Shown here: in pieces, positions 61,413 through 64,000 of the stretch
How the letters are laid out: the number at the start of each line of letters is the position of its first letter
Numbering within the stretch: the stretch's first letter is position 1
Assembly (NCBI RefSeq): GCF_001754075.1
Contig: NZ_MIEH01000022.1
Location: 1 to 64,000 of the forward strand
DNA from: Merdimonas faecis
Lineage (GTDB): Bacteria > Bacillota > Clostridia > Lachnospirales > Lachnospiraceae
Direction: 5' to 3'
DNA: 64,000 bases
The notes under the pieces: generated by a model
Database searches by the model: none
Told to the model about the DNA's origin: nothing
Seen by the model: only the letters and a program-made list of their open reading frames with translations
Program-made: the position numbers and the translations under genes

Positions 61413-61758
61413 AAAAAGCGAATCCCACCTTGCTTCCTATTTCTTAAGTATAATAAAAATGCCAAAAGATAGCCAGTTCTGGATACAATAACTTGTTCAA
61501 CGATCATTGACTTTTTCGACTGTTTCTACTTGATTGCATTTACTTTTTCATTCGACCTCTGTAATAAATGCCCAAAACCGCGCTCCTGTTCCCATGATTT
61601 CTTTTTCTATCAGGCAAAATATACAGATGACTCCTATCATGAGATCAAATCTTCTTCTCGCAGCAGCATTAACCAGCCCCTAGAATCCCTGGAACAGCTG
61701 GACAATCTCATTTCTCCACTTTTAAAACAAGGGCAGCCCTTTCCCATAGCTATCTTTC

Positions 61759-64000
61759 TCACGGATCACTTCCAAGAGGTGTAATTCCGTTTTCTTCGAG
61801 CATTTCGTTTATTTCATAAATCGAATTCTCTGCGCAGGCCGCTAAAACACATTGATAAACGTAACCTTCGTTTTTCATCGAATTCAATTTAAAATCTGTT
61901 TTACCGAGAAACATCTCAGCCTCTGGCAAAGGCAGCTTCAGACCTACGCATAATGCCAGAACTGTCTGAACTGAAGTCGGGTATTCCTCATCATTTCTTA
62001 ACCGCTGAATGGTCTTTTCCCCAACAAGCGAACGGTCTGCCAATTGCTTATTTGAGAGTTTTCTCTCTTTTTGTAATGCGACCAGTGTCTCTGCAAAAGA
62101 ACCAGGATATCTGCGTAGTGCTTCAGAACGGCGCTTCGCGTTCTTGATCTGATCAAGAAGTGCCTTGTTGTGCGTATTGAGTTCAAAGGAATACTCAATC
62201 TGATTTTCAACCGGAGCGGAGTTCCTCATGAACTGTATGTAATTTCTCGTTCCTTGGTATTTCGATTGATAGATATATCCCTTCGAAAATACTACGCAAC
62301 ACTCATCCATATGAGAGAGCGCATACTCCGATAACATGACATTTCCGACTTGATCAAGCCCTACATACTTCTCATTATTGAGTACGAGGTGATGGTCTAC
62401 AAAAACAAACTGCCCGCTGTCAATCAGTTTTTTAAATTCACGATCAAAGCAATAAGCCTTGAACAAGTCTGCATAGGGAATTGTGAAAGTCTGGTTTTTC
62501 TCTAATGCTCCTGCTTCAAATGAATACCCACGAACATACTGTCCATCTACAAACGGGTATGCTCCTTCGGCCTTGGAATAGCCCAAATCAATCAATCTAA
62601 CTTTTGCAGCCTGCCTCGACACATCGAACAATCCCGCAAGCTCATCTATTACATTCTCGTATGCTGTAATGCTCGCATTTTCAGAACCTCCATACTCAGA
62701 AAGTAATTCGTCCGCCTTCACGCGAGTCGTCTTTTCAGGCATTATAATTTTGGGAGCAATGCCTTTTGCTTGCCACTCCATCCAGTCTACGGCCTTCCAT
62801 TTATCTGAATCAGTAGTATTTGCAACTATTTGGCACTGGATAGCCCTTCCAAGATTATCGTTAGCACCTATCATTTTCATCAACACATGATAAGGCTGAT
62901 GACGGTACCAGTGGAAACATTCATGAGCCAGAGTAGTACGCTTTGTCCCTACTGATCGTTCATAGGAGACACGCGGATCAAGGTATACTGTTCCACGTTT
63001 AGCATTGCGAATTGTAATCTTACGATGTTTATCGAGAACATTTCCGTTATCAAAGATAATGGTTCCGAAATAAGTGAGATCATCTGACAATGGAATATCT
63101 TCTATGACCCGCAACTTCATATCGCTGGCTACTTTTTCAATCGGAACTCTGACCGGTTTATCCAAAGCTTCTGGACAGTATCTTTTCAGGAACTTTTCAG
63201 CCTCATACTCAAACTGATCACGAGAAATGATCGGCACAAGTTCTCCGGAAAGGCGATCGTTATCAGATTCTTCCTGTGGCTCACAGTTTCCAATCGCCAT
63301 GATACGAAAGCCACTCATGTCAATACCAAGGGTGACCTGACAATGGATTTTAAGCCAACGCTCATTAAAGTATCCTTTTCGGGAAACAGACGGCATTTCA
63401 ACATCGCAGGATGCAATAACATCAAATGCAATTACTCCTTCTTCCGGCTGCTCAATATGAATAACGTTTTCGATTTCCACATCAACGACCGACGTTTTCT
63501 TTCCATCGCCCGAATGCTCTTCCTGAATGAAGGCAATAGCAGCATCTCGAATGTCATCGTAACGTGACTGATCAATCAGTTTTTGAAGCGGGTTCTCATC
63601 CTGCGCTTCATAGTAATCCAGTCTGCTGTCGTTGAGCTCCTTACGAATCTCCCGCCAGTTTGGCATATACCTATCCATATGCGCGATAAATGTAGCATCG
63701 TGTTTTCTTGTAATTAAGTGCGTAAGTTCATGCAAAATAATATAATCAAGGCACGCATATGGTTTCTGAGCGAGCTGCAAATTAAACCACAACTTCTTTT
63801 TATCCGTACTGCAGGCCCCCCATTTTGTGACCATATATTTTGTTTGCCAAGAATCGCATTTAAGGCCTGTTTGTGCTTCCCATTTCGGCAGGCGTTTTTC
63901 TATTTCTTCTTTCAGAATCTTTCGATATTCCTCTTTGACATAGGCGTCTCGTTGTTTCACTGTGCTTTTTGCACTCATAGAAATGACAATATTCTGATTC
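61759..64000 (-). CDS. two-metalloprotease protein: YgjP-like plus ImmA/IrrE-like with XRE HTH (5' end outside window)
   Basis: At least 739 residues from the first ATG (63978), but that ATG has no ribosome site and the frame stays open to the window edge; the N-terminal half of a YgjP domain is also missing. The true start therefore probably lies beyond 64000. Counting from the ATG: a YgjP (DUF45) core with TKWGACS and the zinc motif HELTH at 83-87; an unassigned beta-rich region (165-235); an ImmA/IrrE-like part with a second zinc motif HECFHWY at 352-356; a long middle region; and an XRE HTH near 640-690 (LSNKQLADRSLVGEKTIQRLR). ImmA proteins cleave repressors of mobile elements; YgjP proteins often lie next to type I restriction genes. 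A defence or mobile-element switch is likely. Confidence 0.82.
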   Translation of the reverse strand, partial: NQNIVISMSAKSTVKQRDAYVKEEYRKILKEEIEKRLPKWEAQTGLKCDSWQTKYMVTKWGACSTDKKKLWFNLQLAQKPYACLDYIILHELTHLITRKHDATFIAHMDRYMPNWREIRKELNDSRLDYYEAQDENPLQKLIDQSRYDDIRDAAIAFIQEEHSGDGKKTSVVDVEIENVIHIEQPEEGVIAFDVIASCDVEMPSVSRKGYFNERWLKIHCQVTLGIDMSGFRIMAIGNCEPQEESDNDRLSGELVPIISRDQFEYEAEKFLKRYCPEALDKPVRVPIEKVASDMKLRVIEDIPLSDDLTYFGTIIFDNGNVLDKHRKITIRNAKRGTVYLDPRVSYERSVGTKRTTLAHECFHWYRHQPYHVLMKMIGANDNLGRAIQCQIVANTTDSDKWKAVDWMEWQAKGIAPKIIMPEKTTRVKADELLSEYGGSENASITAYENVIDELAGLFDVSRQAAKVRLIDLGYSKAEGAYPFVDGQYVRGYSFEAGALEKNQTFTIPYADLFKAYCFDREFKKLIDSGQFVFVDHHLVLNNEKYVGLDQVGNVMLSEYALSHMDECCVVFSKGYIYQSKYQGTRNYIQFMRNSAPVENQIEYSFELNTHNKALLDQIKNAKRRSEALRRYPGSFAETLVALQKERKLSNKQLADRSLVGEKTIQRLRNDEEYPTSVQTVLALCVGLKLPLPEAEMFLGKTDFKLNSMKNEGYVYQCVLAACAENSIYEINEMLEENGITPLGSDP

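Larger units (their letters stand above)
60749..61552. repeat. 804-bp segment bounded by a 19-bp inverted repeat
   Basis: The string AATGAAAAAGTAAATGCAA at 60749-60767 recurs as an exact reverse complement at 61534-61552. The segment between holds no intact gene but several hairpins. It may be a MITE-like or decayed mobile element. The wider stretch 60572-61758 has no gene that I can support. Confidence 0.55.

Noticed and set aside
61530-61784. 84-residue plus-strand frame before the metalloprotease gene
   Set aside because: It begins with TTG without a ribosome site, starts inside the inverted repeat, runs into the end of the minus-strand gene, and shows no known family. It could be a remnant, but support is too thin.
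1-64000. rRNA or tRNA genes
   Set aside because: None was recognised on reading the intergenic regions; a tRNA search program could confirm.

Overview
The window looks like a chromosomal segment of a Gram-positive gut Clostridia, most probably a Lachnospiraceae (Blautia/Dorea/Ruminococcus-like) genome. This rests on the AGGAGG-type ribosome sites, a T-box leader, a CIRCE element in front of clpB, a meso-diaminopimelate-type MurE (DNPR motif), a PASTA kinase/PP2C pair, and many lipoproteins and zinc-ribbon membrane proteins. The species call is inference; no rRNA or tRNA gene was seen.

Layout. (1) 1-4.2 kb: a MATE exporter, a DUF1307-type lipoprotein, a cytoplasmic GH13 amylase and a flavin-reductase-like protein, separated by GGGGAC hairpin repeats. 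(2) 4.3-18.5 kb, minus strand: one tight operon of 13 genes. It encodes a non-canonical Ser/Thr kinase with TPRs, FHA proteins, an FHA-FHA-ABC exporter with the architecture of mycobacterial Rv1747, seven zinc-ribbon proteins (nine ribbons) whose extracellular parts are WG-repeat, C-type-lectin-like, glycan-binding or unknown domains, a 48-residue membrane protein started by TTG, and an M15 peptidase lipoprotein. This is the best candidate for an undescribed system: a phosphothreonine-controlled envelope complex. (3) 18.6-22.4 kb: an XRE-Uma2 fusion, the tail of a decayed Rpn-type nuclease, and a tyrosine T-box that governs a DUF3267 membrane protease plus tyrS. (4) 22.4-32.7 kb: a galactose module. 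mglB-mglA-mglC form an ABC importer whose binding protein is circularly permuted; an AraC-type regulator, a YesM-type sensor kinase, a membrane-anchored binding protein and a second, normally ordered galactose-binding lipoprotein form the probable sensor.

(5) 32.8-36.8 kb: ychF-lgt-nagA-DUF5714 operon. (6) 36.9-50.3 kb: the conserved housekeeping run murE-priA-def-fmt, then yugP-like peptidase-rsmB-rlmN-prpC-prkC-rsgA-rpe-thiN, with overlapping genes. (7) 50.4-60.6 kb: pepT, an ECF sigma factor fused to a membrane and extracellular domain with neighbouring lipoproteins, a YitT protein, dinB and CIRCE-controlled clpB. (8) 60.6-64 kb: 1.2 kb without an intact gene but full of folded and inverted-repeat DNA, followed by the end of a large two-metalloprotease, HTH-containing protein that runs off the right edge. 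This looks like the border of an accessory or mobile region.

Several annotated starts are shifted inward from the longest open frame because a clear ribosome-binding site lies inside it; these choices are stated gene by gene.
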